Positions 56,019 through 64,000 of a DNA stretch of 64,000 nt are shown piece after piece. Each line of letters opens with the position of its first letter. Position 1 is the first letter of the stretch. The stretch lies in contig JAJTER010000001.1 in the NCBI GenBank assembly GCA_021299835.1, positions 49,706 to 113,705 of the forward strand, written 5' to 3'. Position numbers and translations under genes: made by a program. The stretch comes from Saprospiraceae bacterium (GTDB taxonomy: Bacteria > Bacteroidota > Bacteroidia > Chitinophagales > Saprospiraceae). Under the pieces are notes generated by a model that saw only the letters and a list, made by a program, of their open reading frames with translations, was not told the origin of the DNA and made no database searches.

Positions 56019-56389
56019 ATTTTATCTTTACATTTCGATTCAAGATAAGTCCTATTTTTTACCACATATTCTTTAACTAAATGTAATGATGGCAAGGCGA
56101 AGAAATAAAAATTTATTGAATCTATTAAACAATATTTTTAGATAATTATTCACGAAAAAATAAAACAGCTTACCTAAACTTTAGCATCACAGTTACCGCT
56201 TTTTAATGCATTTCCAATAAATAGTTCCAATTATGTGTTTTTTTACACATAATCGGAACATAAGTTTGTGTTTTTTTCCCATCCCTATTTAAAATGGACT
56301 TTTTAAGCCTGATATTTTGAAATGTATTTCAAAATGATTAGATTAACCTTTGTATTGTATGTCCGTTTATCTAAAAACCTCTTACCCGT
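56019..56389. other. Intergenic region with two large palindromes upstream of the oxidoreductase
   Basis: This 371-base AT-rich gap has no ORF. It contains a hairpin at 56224-56259 (GTTCC and GGAAC outer arms, ATTATGTGT and ACACATAAT inner arms, one mismatch, loop of six T) and a perfect palindrome at 56314-56335 (ATTTTGAAAT, GT, ATTTCAAAAT). The second ends 54 bases before the ATG of the Gfo/Idh/MocA gene. Both look like protein-binding or RNA-hairpin sites rather than terminators; the regulator is unknown. Confidence 0.55.
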
Positions 56390-57679
56390 ATGAAAAGACG
56401 CGTATTTTTACAACAAGTCAGCTTGGCCAGTGCCGCTGTTTTCGCACAGCCTTATCTCATTCCCTTTAAACCGTCTAAGTACAAAACTGTGCTCATTGGC
56501 AGTGGTTGGTGGGGGCTGAATATTCTCAGGGAGGGTATCAGGACAGGTCAAATTGAAGTGGCCGCTCTCTGTGATGTGGACGATAATCAATTGACTAAAT
56601 GTAAAGCAGAGGTTGATAAACTGACAAATGACCGGCCTAAAACCTATAACGACTTTAGGGAATGTATTCAAAAAGAGAAACCAGATATTGTTATCAATGC
56701 AACTCCCGATCATTGGCATGCTTTAATAGCGATCGAGGCAATGAAAAATGGGGCGCACGTCTTTCTTGAAAAACCTATTTCACATACCGTAAAAGAGGGC
56801 ACGGCCATTGAAAAAGCAGCCAGGGATAACCAAAGGGTCTGTATCGTCGATTTTCACAGGCGCTATTCCCCACATAATGTAAGCGCTCAGGAATTTTTAA
56901 AGTCAGGTAAAGCAGGCAAGATTTATAAGGTCAAAGCTTTTGTTCATTATAATCAGGGCCTGGGTAAAAAGGAAGAGGAAATGCCGCCACCAAAGGGGTT
57001 GGACTGGAATTTCTGGTGCGGTCCGGCGCCTATGGTTAACTATAATCCCGGTATTCATCCCAGAGGATTTAGACACTATATGCAGTTTGCCAATGGTAAT
57101 TTAGGCGATTGGGGCCCGCATTGGTTTGACCAGATTCTTTGGTGGACGGACGAGATTATGCCCAAAAAGATTTACTCCGCTGAAAAATCTGACATCAGAC
57201 TTTCCTTAGCTAATGCTCCTGAAGAACAAACGGTTGTCTATGAATTCGAATCCTTTATCCTTTCCTGGGAACATACGCTGTTAAGTAATCACCCGGAAAG
57301 GCAGGGTGAAAACGTAGGGGTGTATTTTTATGGATCAGAAGGCGTCTTGCATTTGGGTTGGTTAAAAGGCTGGACTTTTTATCCCAATGATACTAAAAAG
57401 GAAATACTGAGGGAAGCGGCGCAATTGAATGATCCCGATCAGCAAAATATAAGTTTAGTCTGGAAGGATTTCCTGGAATGCATTCCCACAGGAAAAAGAC
57501 CGCATGCCGATGTAGCTCATGGAAGACATGCCACAAATATGGCTCTGTTGGGAAATCTTTCAGCAAAACTCGGTCGATCCATTGAATGGAATCATGAAAA
57601 AGATCTCATCGTGAACGATAAAGAGGCTAACGGGTTGTTAAAAAGAGAGTATAGAGCTCCATGGAAATACCCGGGCTAA
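56390..57679 (+). CDS. Gfo/Idh/MocA family oxidoreductase, exported by a Tat-like signal
   Basis: A 429-residue NAD(P)-dependent sugar-type oxidoreductase. The N-terminus MKRRVFLQQVSLASAAVFAQP has the twin-arginine motif, so it may act in the periplasm. The Rossmann fold reads KTVLIGSGWWGLNIL, then PDIVINATPDHWHALIAIEAMKNGAHVFLEKPIS with the EKP catalytic lysine, and GDWGPHWFDQILWWT with the histidine and tryptophans common in this exported branch. The family uses varied sugar or inositol substrates, which I cannot name. It precedes a SusC/SusD pair, from which a terminator separates it. Confidence 0.88.
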   Translation: MKRRVFLQQVSLASAAVFAQPYLIPFKPSKYKTVLIGSGWWGLNILREGIRTGQIEVAALCDVDDNQLTKCKAEVDKLTNDRPKTYNDFRECIQKEKPDIVINATPDHWHALIAIEAMKNGAHVFLEKPISHTVKEGTAIEKAARDNQRVCIVDFHRRYSPHNVSAQEFLKSGKAGKIYKVKAFVHYNQGLGKKEEEMPPPKGLDWNFWCGPAPMVNYNPGIHPRGFRHYMQFANGNLGDWGPHWFDQILWWTDEIMPKKIYSAEKSDIRLSLANAPEEQTVVYEFESFILSWEHTLLSNHPERQGENVGVYFYGSEGVLHLGWLKGWTFYPNDTKKEILREAAQLNDPDQQNISLVWKDFLECIPTGKRPHADVAHGRHATNMALLGNLSAKLGRSIEWNHEKDLIVNDKEANGLLKREYRAPWKYPG

Positions 57680-57700
57680 AAAACAAGATATAATTTTTTT

Positions 57701-57734
57701 AAGTGCCTGAAAGTAAAGCTATTTTCAGGCACTT
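57701..57734 (+). terminator. Terminator after the oxidoreductase gene
   Basis: AAGTGCCTGAAA and TTTCAGGCACTT form a perfect 12-base stem around a ten-base loop, followed by ATTTTGTTT. It lies 21 bases past the oxidoreductase stop and before the SusC gene, so the two are mainly separate transcripts. Confidence 0.8.
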
Positions 57735-57849
57735 ATTTTGTTTACCTATGTTTAATGAATAAATAATAATGATAATTCACAATTAACAATTAAAAACCAT
57801 TATCTTGTTTCTGAAATTATTTTATAAATACCTAAAAACAATTGTATTT

Positions 57850-60800
57850 ATGCAAGCAAAAAGTCACCCTAAAATGGCGGCAATACTAGTTGCCTGTTTG
57901 TTGTCCCTGGGTTGGATGACGACAGCAATAGGTCAAACCGTGAAGGGAAAGGTTACAGACGAGAGGGGAGAAGCCCTTATCGGTGTTAACATTATTGTAA
58001 AGGAAACGTCAAAGGGTACTACCACTGATCTGGACGGTATGTACAGCATTGAGGTGTCAGGACCAAACAGTGTTTTGACGTTTACCTATCTTGGTTACGA
58101 ACCGAAAGATGTGGTAGTTAACAACCAAACGGTTATTAACGTGACCTTATCTCCCGATTCAAAAGTACTCTCTGAAGTAGTCGTTATCGGTTACGGTACG
58201 CAGAGAAAATCGGATTTAACGGGTTCGGTAAGTTCGGTTAAGGAAAATGACCTGCTTGAGCGTCCAAGCCCTTCTTTAAACCAGGCGCTTGCCGGTAGAA
58301 TGGCAGGTGTGCAGGTAAACAACAACTCTGGTCGTCCAGGTGGTCGTACAACTGTACGTGTTCGTGGTTTTAGTTCTATCAACTCTTCTAACAACCCATT
58401 ATATGTGGTTGACGGAGTTATGTTGCCACAGGGAACGCAAAATCAGTTTTCAAACGCGATTGACTATATCAATCCAAATGATATAGTATCTGTTGAAGTA
58501 CTGAAAGATGCTTCTTCTACAGCTATTTATGGTGCCAGAGGTGCTAATGGTGTAATCCTCATTACCACCAAAAAAGGTAAGGCAGGAGAAGGTATGGTTA
58601 CTTATAATGTGGACATGAGTGTCAACACGACAGGACCTAACAAACCAGATGTTTTGAATTCAGCTGAGTATATTGCAGTAGAAGATTTAGCTTGGAGAAA
58701 TATGGAGAAATATGACCCGGCAGGTTGGAAAGCAGGTAAATGGGCTTATCTTAATCCAAAACTTCGCCGTATTGATCCTCGTGTTTGGAATGCTGATGGC
58801 AGTCCTAAATTCGATACCGATTGGTTTGAAGAATCAACGCAGGAAAGTTTATCTCAAAATCACAATTTAGGTTTTAATGGTGGTAATGAGCGTACGCAAT
58901 ATGCCTTCTCTATGGGATATCGCGATGATCAGGGCTTAATCAAGACTACTTTTATGAAGCGTTATTCTGGTCGTTTTACGATCGATGATCAGATTAAACC
59001 TTGGTTGAAAGTGGGTGGAACTTTATCTTATAACAATCAGGCTGAAAGACTTTCAGATGTAAATGACGCGGTTTCTCGTCAGATTGTAGAAGATTTCCCT
59101 TTCCTTCCTGTAAAATATGAGGACGGTACTTATGCAAACAACAGAGATTTCCCTTTTGCTGAAGGTACTTTTAGCTCTGTTCACCGTTTAATGGGTCGTC
59201 AGTTTATACTTAACACCCAAACTACTTTAGGTAGTTTCTATGCTAATATCAAATTGGCTGAAGGCCTTGAATTTAGATCCGTTGCAGGTGTTAATATTCA
59301 AACGCAGGAAAACAATTCTTCTCAAACGAGGACATTGGCTATTGCAAACAGAGGAGAAGCTTCTGTTTCTAATAGAAAGGAAACTTTCTGGTCGTTGGAA
59401 AATTATTTGACTTACAATAAGTCAATCAATAAGATTCACAACATCAATGCACTATTAGGAGTTTCCTGGCAGCAGACAGATATCTTTGGTATCTCTGGTA
59501 ACTCAAGAACTTTTGCTACAGATTACTTCGGATTTAACAATTTGGGTGCAGCGGGTGTTATTGGCGGCGTAGGCTCTGATGGGGCTCAGTTTTCGTTCAA
59601 TTCTTATTTTGGAAGGGTTAACTATAGCTTGAAAAACAAATATTTAGTTACGGTTACGGGCAGAAGTGACGGATCGTCTAAATTTGGTGAGAATGAAAAG
59701 TTTGCCTTCTTCCCTTCAGGTGCCTTAGCCTGGAGAGTTTCTGAAGAAGATTTCTTAAAAGGAAATTCTGTTATATCTAACTTGAAGTTAAGAACCAGCT
59801 ACGGTCTGACAGGTAACTCTGAAATTCCTGCTTACTCTTCTCTTTCTTTGTTGTCTTCCAACTATGCAACCATCATTGGTGATGCTCGTGTTTCAGGAAC
59901 AGGTATTTCCCGTTTGGCTAACCCTAACTTACAATGGGAGAAAACAGCTCAAACAGACATAGGTGTTGAACTTGGTTTGTTCAATAATCGATTAAACATT
60001 GAACTTGACTACTACTATCGTTTAACTACCGATATGCTTCTTGACGCTCCCGTGCCTTCTACCAGTGGTTATACAACCATTCGTCGTAACGTAGGGTCTA
60101 TGGAGAATCAGGGATTGGAATTCTCATTAAATGCAACAATTGCTGACAGAGGTAAATTCCAGTGGACTTCTTTCTTTAATATATCAGCCAATAGAAATAA
60201 AGTGTTGTCTTTGGCTACGCCATCTGATATATTCAACGTAGGTGGACCTAACTTTACGAATCCAACGAATATTATTCGTATTGGCGAACCAGTAGGTTCT
60301 TTCTGGGGACTCACCCGTTTAGGTATCTGGAGCGAAGCTGAAAGAGCAGAAGCGGCAAAATTCACTTCCTATCGTAATGGTTTGACTATCTTGCCAGGTG
60401 ATATTAAGTATAAAGATTTTAATGGTGATTTCGCCATTACCGACGCAGATCGCAGTATCATTGGAAATGGTAGCCCTGATTTTTGGGGTACGCTTTCTAA
60501 TACCTTCCGTTTTGGAAATCTGGACTTAACACTCGATTTGCAATATAGTTACGGAAATGATGTAATGTTGATGAACCTTCACCCAAGTGAGGACCGTCAG
60601 GCATTGGCAAATAGCTACAGTTCTGTCTTAAATGCATGGACGCCTACTAACCAAAATACGATGATTGCAGAAGTTCGCGATACTAGAGCTGGATATGTTA
60701 CTAACGTAGATAGCTGGTGGATTAAGGACGGTTCTTTCCTCAGAGGTAGAAACTTGTTACTTGGTTATAACTTCCCGGCTGAAACACTAAGTAAATTGCG

Positions 60801-60990
60801 TTTGAGCAAATTACGTGTATATGCTTCAGCACAAAACTTCTTCCTGATTGTTTCAGACAAGATTATCGGCGATCCTGAGGTTACGCCTACCAATCAAGGT
60901 GGTGGAAACAGTGCCTTTTCTCAAGGTATGATCTGGCACAATTATCCGAAACCAACTGTATTATTAATTGGTGCTCAGGTTGCATTCTAA
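57850..60990 (+). CDS. SusC/RagA family TonB-linked outer membrane protein
   Basis: A 1046-residue TonB-dependent transporter that, with SusD, imports glycans or peptides. After the signal peptide (HPKMAAILVACLLSLGWMTTAIGQ) comes a CarboxypepD_reg-like domain (VKGKVTDERGEALIGVNIIVKETSKGTTTDLDGMYSIEVSG), a TonB box region (EVVVIGYGTQRKSDLTGSVSSV), and a plug with the RVRGFSSINSSNNPLYVVDGV and SVEVLKDASSTAIYGARGANGVILITTKKG motifs that define SusC. The barrel ends KPTVLLIGAQVAF. The start was moved from a TTG at 57805 to the ATG at 57850. It pairs with the susD gene that starts 28 bases past its stop. Codon use is more regular than in the neighbours, suggesting high expression. Confidence 0.95.
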   Translation: MQAKSHPKMAAILVACLLSLGWMTTAIGQTVKGKVTDERGEALIGVNIIVKETSKGTTTDLDGMYSIEVSGPNSVLTFTYLGYEPKDVVVNNQTVINVTLSPDSKVLSEVVVIGYGTQRKSDLTGSVSSVKENDLLERPSPSLNQALAGRMAGVQVNNNSGRPGGRTTVRVRGFSSINSSNNPLYVVDGVMLPQGTQNQFSNAIDYINPNDIVSVEVLKDASSTAIYGARGANGVILITTKKGKAGEGMVTYNVDMSVNTTGPNKPDVLNSAEYIAVEDLAWRNMEKYDPAGWKAGKWAYLNPKLRRIDPRVWNADGSPKFDTDWFEESTQESLSQNHNLGFNGGNERTQYAFSMGYRDDQGLIKTTFMKRYSGRFTIDDQIKPWLKVGGTLSYNNQAERLSDVNDAVSRQIVEDFPFLPVKYEDGTYANNRDFPFAEGTFSSVHRLMGRQFILNTQTTLGSFYANIKLAEGLEFRSVAGVNIQTQENNSSQTRTLAIANRGEASVSNRKETFWSLENYLTYNKSINKIHNINALLGVSWQQTDIFGISGNSRTFATDYFGFNNLGAAGVIGGVGSDGAQFSFNSYFGRVNYSLKNKYLVTVTGRSDGSSKFGENEKFAFFPSGALAWRVSEEDFLKGNSVISNLKLRTSYGLTGNSEIPAYSSLSLLSSNYATIIGDARVSGTGISRLANPNLQWEKTAQTDIGVELGLFNNRLNIELDYYYRLTTDMLLDAPVPSTSGYTTIRRNVGSMENQGLEFSLNATIADRGKFQWTSFFNISANRNKVLSLATPSDIFNVGGPNFTNPTNIIRIGEPVGSFWGLTRLGIWSEAERAEAAKFTSYRNGLTILPGDIKYKDFNGDFAITDADRSIIGNGSPDFWGTLSNTFRFGNLDLTLDLQYSYGNDVMLMNLHPSEDRQALANSYSSVLNAWTPTNQNTMIAEVRDTRAGYVTNVDSWWIKDGSFLRGRNLLLGYNFPAETLSKLRLSKLRVYASAQNFFLIVSDKIIGDPEVTPTNQGGGNSAFSQGMIWHNYPKPTVLLIGAQVAF

Positions 60991-61018
60991 ATTAGATATC
61001 TTAAAATTTTTGAAAGTC

Positions 61019-62575
61019 ATGAAAATAAAAAATATATCAAGTGCAGCTAAACGGTTTTGGTTACTCTTGTTTGTCGTTGTACAAATGAGTTGTAACGATT
61101 TTTTAACCGAAGTAGCTCCTTCAGCCCTTACGCCGGAAAGTTTCTACACGATCCCCGATCACGCCGAAGCGGCCATTGCTTCTGTTTATGCAGATCTTCG
61201 ATTTATGGGTAATGGTGCAGGTATCTTCTCTGCCAACTGGCAGTTATTGGAGGCGATGACAGGTACTTCTACCACGGAAACGGCTCAAAATTCAGATTTG
61301 AACAACCTTTATGGTCTAGTTCACGACGGAAATACTATCCACATCCGTAACTACTTCATTGGTTTATACAGAGTGATCGCTCAGGCAAACCAGGTAATCG
61401 ATAAAGTGCCTGCTATTACACCAATGGATGCGGCTCAGAAAAAACGTATTTTAGGTGAGGCTCAATTCCTTCGTGCCTCTGCTTATTTTATGGCAGTGCA
61501 ATTGTGGGGAGATATTCCTTTGATTACTAAGCCTCAAACGGCTTCTTCTGAAGATTTCAACCCTTCCCGTGCTTCTGTGGAAAGTGTGTATAAAGTAATT
61601 GTAGATGATTTAGTGGCTGCTGAAGCTGCTGGATTACCATGGATGGACGTTTCAGGTAGAGTGAATACGGCAGCAATAAAAGCACAATTAGCTAAAGTTT
61701 ATCTTACGATGGCTGGATTTCCTTTGAAAAAAGGGGCTTCTCACTTTAAATTAGCCGCTGATAAAGCGTTTGAGGTGATTACTTACGCAAATAGTAATCC
61801 AAATGTGATTAATCTGTTTACGAGCTATTATGATGTTCACAGAGAAAGTACTGAAAATAAGTTAGAGCACTTATTTATGTTACAGTATAATAATTCGGTG
61901 GCAAGTAACCCTATGGGTAACTTCTTCCCTAACTTTAAACCAGTTACTTTCAACGGTCCTGGTGGAACAGGTAGTTCTGTGCCTACTTCTGCTTTTTATA
62001 AGTCTTACGAAGAAGGTGACTTAAGAGCTAAAAATCAGGACGGTTATTTCTATACCAGCTATTTTACTAACGGAAATGGTGCGCCTTTCGAACTAGGTGC
62101 TCCTTATGTGTTTAAACATTTCAACCAGACATCAAACGGTTCTGCCGGAGTCGCTGGAACAAGAAATGATAACTTAAATGTTCCTCAAATCCGTTATGCA
62201 GAAGTACTTCTTACTTACGCCGAAGCGCAAAACGAGGTAGGTGGTCCAACACAGGCTGCTTATGATGCATTGAAGCGTATTCGTGACCGTGCTAAATTGA
62301 CTACGCCTGCCTTAGCTTCTCTAAGTGCTAATTCTTTCAGAGAATTGGTTTGGAAAGAGCGCTGGTATGAGCTTTGCTATGAGCAAATTACCTGGTTTGA
62401 TATGGTTCGCTTACGTAAAGCGTTCAATGAAAATACCAAAGGTTTCGATGAGTTCGTAGGTCATACTAACTTGAGTTCTAACCAAAAGTTACAGCAAAAA
62501 CATCTTCTTCTGCCTCTTCCAGTTCCGGAAATGCAGAATAACCCAAATCTTAAGCCGCAAAATCCTGGTTATTAA
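61019..62575 (+). CDS. SusD/RagB family nutrient-binding lipoprotein
   Basis: SusD is the surface lipoprotein lid over the SusC barrel. The start is the ATG at 61019; the ORF-track form overlaps susC and is too long. The lipobox is QMSCNDFL. The typical pattern is TPESFYTIPDHAEAAIASVYADLR, ANQVIDKVPAITPMDAAQKKRILGEAQFLRASAYFMAVQLWGDIPLIT with the TPR-like helices, and the final RIRDRAKLTTP and WKERWYELCYEQITWFDMVRLRKAFN. The C-terminus LLPLPVPEMQNNPNLKPQNPGY is also canonical. Substrate not readable. Confidence 0.96.
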   Translation: MKIKNISSAAKRFWLLLFVVVQMSCNDFLTEVAPSALTPESFYTIPDHAEAAIASVYADLRFMGNGAGIFSANWQLLEAMTGTSTTETAQNSDLNNLYGLVHDGNTIHIRNYFIGLYRVIAQANQVIDKVPAITPMDAAQKKRILGEAQFLRASAYFMAVQLWGDIPLITKPQTASSEDFNPSRASVESVYKVIVDDLVAAEAAGLPWMDVSGRVNTAAIKAQLAKVYLTMAGFPLKKGASHFKLAADKAFEVITYANSNPNVINLFTSYYDVHRESTENKLEHLFMLQYNNSVASNPMGNFFPNFKPVTFNGPGGTGSSVPTSAFYKSYEEGDLRAKNQDGYFYTSYFTNGNGAPFELGAPYVFKHFNQTSNGSAGVAGTRNDNLNVPQIRYAEVLLTYAEAQNEVGGPTQAAYDALKRIRDRAKLTTPALASLSANSFRELVWKERWYELCYEQITWFDMVRLRKAFNENTKGFDEFVGHTNLSSNQKLQQKHLLLPLPVPEMQNNPNLKPQNPGY

Positions 62576-62602
62576 TTAACCGATTTTTGGTAAAATGATT
62601 TG

Positions 62603-62645
62603 AAAGGCATTGTAGTTCTTAAAATGAGCTGCAATGCCTTTTTTC
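62603..62645 (+). terminator. Terminator after susD
   Basis: AAGGCATTGTAG and CTGCAATGCCTT pair over 12 bases with one G-T wobble, followed by a T-rich run. It lies 28 bases past the susD stop and ends the SusC-SusD transcript. Confidence 0.88.
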
Positions 62646-62668
62646 TTTTTACACCTCAAAAAAGATTG

Positions 62669-62676
62669 TATTTTTG
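62669..62676 (+). promoter_or_regulatory. -7 element immediately upstream of the SerB-SerA gene
   Basis: TATTTTTG matches TAnnTTTG and ends four bases before the ATG at 62681, so the transcript start would fall at or near the first base of the start codon. No clear -33 box is seen. Confidence 0.45.
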
Positions 62677-62680
62677 CATC

Positions 62681-64000
62681 ATGCAGAAGAATCCTTACTT
62701 TATCATTGATTTCGATAGTACTTTCACCCGCGTGGAAGCCTTAGATGTCCTGGCTGAAATTGTCCTGGCGCATTCCTCGAAAAAGGATGCCGTCGTTCAG
62801 GCTATTCACGAAATTACCAACCGGGGTATGAATGGCGAACTCGACTTCCGAGAATCCCTGACCCTTAGACTGGACCTCCTGAAGGCCAATAAAGATGATA
62901 TTCATCATCTGGCGGAAAGATTGAAAGCTCAAATCTCTCCTTCTTTTGAACGGAACCAAAAACATCTGTCAGCCCTTAAAGATACCGTTTATGTGGTGTC
63001 TAATGGTTTCAAGGAGTTTATTGTCCCCGTAATTGAAGCCTACGGCCTTTTACCCGACAACGTATATGCCAATACCTTCGTTTATGACGAGGAGGGGAAT
63101 ATTATTGGGTTCGATACAGAAAATCCGCTCTCGCGAAATGGGGGAAAATCACTGGTCATTAAAGATTTACACCTGAACGGTGACGTTTATGTCATCGGGG
63201 ATGGTGCCAATGATCTCGAAATATGGAAGGCTGGTTATGCTAATAAGTTTTATCTCTTCACTGAAAATGTTGAGCGCGAAAAGGTAAAGAAAGAGGCAGA
63301 CCATTTTGCCTCTACCGTCGATGAAATTTTGTACGAGTTGAATCTGGCCAGAAGCCTTTCTTATCCAAAAACAAGAATTAAGGTTCTTTTATTGGAGGGC
63401 GTTAACAAGGAAGCTGCCCTTGCTTTTGAAAAGGAGGCTTATCAGGTGGAAATTATTGACAGACCTTTGGACGATCAGGAATTGGCTGGAAAATTAAAAA
63501 CGGTGAATATCCTCGGTCTTACCTCCAGTCAAAAAATAACAAAGGATCTCTTGAAAAATACAAAAAGACTGATTAGTCTCGGTGTTTTTAGTTCCGATGC
63601 CTCAAAAATTGATATGGATGCTTGCTCCAGTCATGGCGTGGCCGTATTTAACGCTCCTTTCAGTCATGTGCGTTCTGTGGGCGAGTTTACCTTGGGTAAT
63701 ATGCTGGCCTTAAGCAGAGGGGGTGCAGGCAAAATGGGTCATGAGATTAGAGGAAAAAAGCTGGGTATCGTTGGTTACGGTAAAATAGGTTCGCAACTGG
63801 GTGTTTTAGCCGAAAACCTGGGCATGGAGGTCCTGTTTTTTGATATTGCCGACAAATCCCCCCTGGGAAATAGCAAAAAATGCAGCCAGCTGGATAGTCT
63901 GCTAATGCAGGTCGATTTTGTCTCCATTCATGTCAGTGAGCTGCCTGAAAATAAACATTTTTTTGGGGAATCCTTTTTCAACGCACTGAAACCATCGGCC
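62681..64000 (+). CDS. Fused phosphoserine phosphatase-type HAD and D-3-phosphoglycerate dehydrogenase, 3' end cut off
   Basis: This gene is absent from the ORF track because it runs off the right edge; I translated 440 open codons. Residues 1-215 form a HAD phosphatase: YFIIDFDSTFTRVEALD (nucleophile aspartate), VYVVSNGFKEF, and VYVIGDGANDLEIWKAGYANKFY, like SerB. Residues about 230-440 are the start of a D-isomer hydroxyacid dehydrogenase: FNAPFSHVRSVGEFTLGNMLALSR and the NAD-binding KKLGIVGYGKIGSQLGVLAENLGMEVLFFDI, closest in look to SerA. The fused protein would do the first and last steps of serine synthesis. The catalytic histidine of SerA lies outside the window. Confidence 0.85.
   Translation, partial: MQKNPYFIIDFDSTFTRVEALDVLAEIVLAHSSKKDAVVQAIHEITNRGMNGELDFRESLTLRLDLLKANKDDIHHLAERLKAQISPSFERNQKHLSALKDTVYVVSNGFKEFIVPVIEAYGLLPDNVYANTFVYDEEGNIIGFDTENPLSRNGGKSLVIKDLHLNGDVYVIGDGANDLEIWKAGYANKFYLFTENVEREKVKKEADHFASTVDEILYELNLARSLSYPKTRIKVLLLEGVNKEAALAFEKEAYQVEIIDRPLDDQELAGKLKTVNILGLTSSQKITKDLLKNTKRLISLGVFSSDASKIDMDACSSHGVAVFNAPFSHVRSVGEFTLGNMLALSRGGAGKMGHEIRGKKLGIVGYGKIGSQLGVLAENLGMEVLFFDIADKSPLGNSKKCSQLDSLLMQVDFVSIHVSELPENKHFFGESFFNALKPSA

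Noticed and set aside
55888-56076. 62-aa ORF reading through the second tRNA-Asp
   Set aside because: It overlaps the tRNA and its terminator, so it is not a protein gene.
1-64000. CRISPR array, insertion sequence or prophage
   Set aside because: No regularly spaced repeats, transposase or phage structural genes were seen on either strand.

Overview
The window is chromosomal DNA from a member of the Bacteroidota. The evidence is a SusC/SusD pair, gldD and gldE beside ssb and mutY, two Skp/OmpH genes before murI, GDP-heptose-type genes, a TPR-membrane-AraC regulator, short AT-rich intergenic gaps with few Shine-Dalgarno sites, and TAnnTTTG promoter elements. DapA, Lon, RecA and ParE all look like those of this phylum. 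A saprospiral or chitinophagal relative is a guess; no rRNA is present to settle it. Almost everything is housekeeping or envelope biology. I see no phage, plasmid, insertion sequence, CRISPR array or defence island.

Layout. 1-5.4 kb: uvrC (cut by the left edge) and gmhA face a plus-strand set of a glycosyltransferase, the heptose 7-phosphate kinase hddA and a sodium:solute symporter. 5.4-8.6 kb: a minus-strand muropeptide recycling set (LD-carboxypeptidase, L-Ala-D/L-Glu epimerase) ending in an AOS-type PLP enzyme. 8.7-15.3 kb: glycosyltransferase, parE, lon with a palindromic upstream site, and a carboxypeptidase-regulatory-like protein. 15.3-19.8 kb: orphan membrane module, CoA transferase, cysQ, galE. 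19.3-23.7 kb: scfR-type regulator, DPP-IV and smpB on the minus strand. 23.9-29.7 kb: a five-gene minus-strand run (PAP2-like, TPR-VWA, thiL, M28 peptidase, TPR-AraC). 29.8-31.8 kb: two Skp chaperones and murI. 31.8-38.1 kb: lytic transglycosylase, a DUF5995-like protein, alpha/beta hydrolase, VanX-type dipeptidase and a TonB receptor carrying an N-terminal heavy-metal domain. 38.4-47.5 kb: rfbA with an overlapping orphan receiver, rlmD, recA, DUF2147, gldD, a shortened gldE, ssb, mutY and an ECF sigma factor. 47.7-55.5 kb: lptF/G, tgt, rodA, a SPOR protein, rnhB, a TrpF-like protein, dapA, a DUF6913-like protein and accA. 55.7-56.0 kb: two tRNA-Asp genes. 56.4-64 kb: Gfo/Idh/MocA oxidoreductase, SusC, SusD and a SerB-SerA fusion cut by the right edge.

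The genes meet mainly in envelope and peptidoglycan metabolism. DapA, MurI and RodA make or shape the wall, the lytic transglycosylase, VanX-like enzyme, LdcA and the epimerase cut and recycle it, LptF/G, GmhA, HddA, RfbA, GalE and two glycosyltransferases serve surface glycans, and Skp proteins and TonB receptors belong to the outer membrane. The most unusual items are the SerB-SerA fusion, a GldE that lacks the usual DUF21 membrane domain, the heavy-metal-domain TonB receptor, the TrpF-like protein without its catalytic cysteine, and several near-perfect palindromes in promoter regions. None of these amounts to a clearly new multi-gene system. Many ORF-track starts were shortened to an ATG that fits a signal peptide or the family N-terminus.
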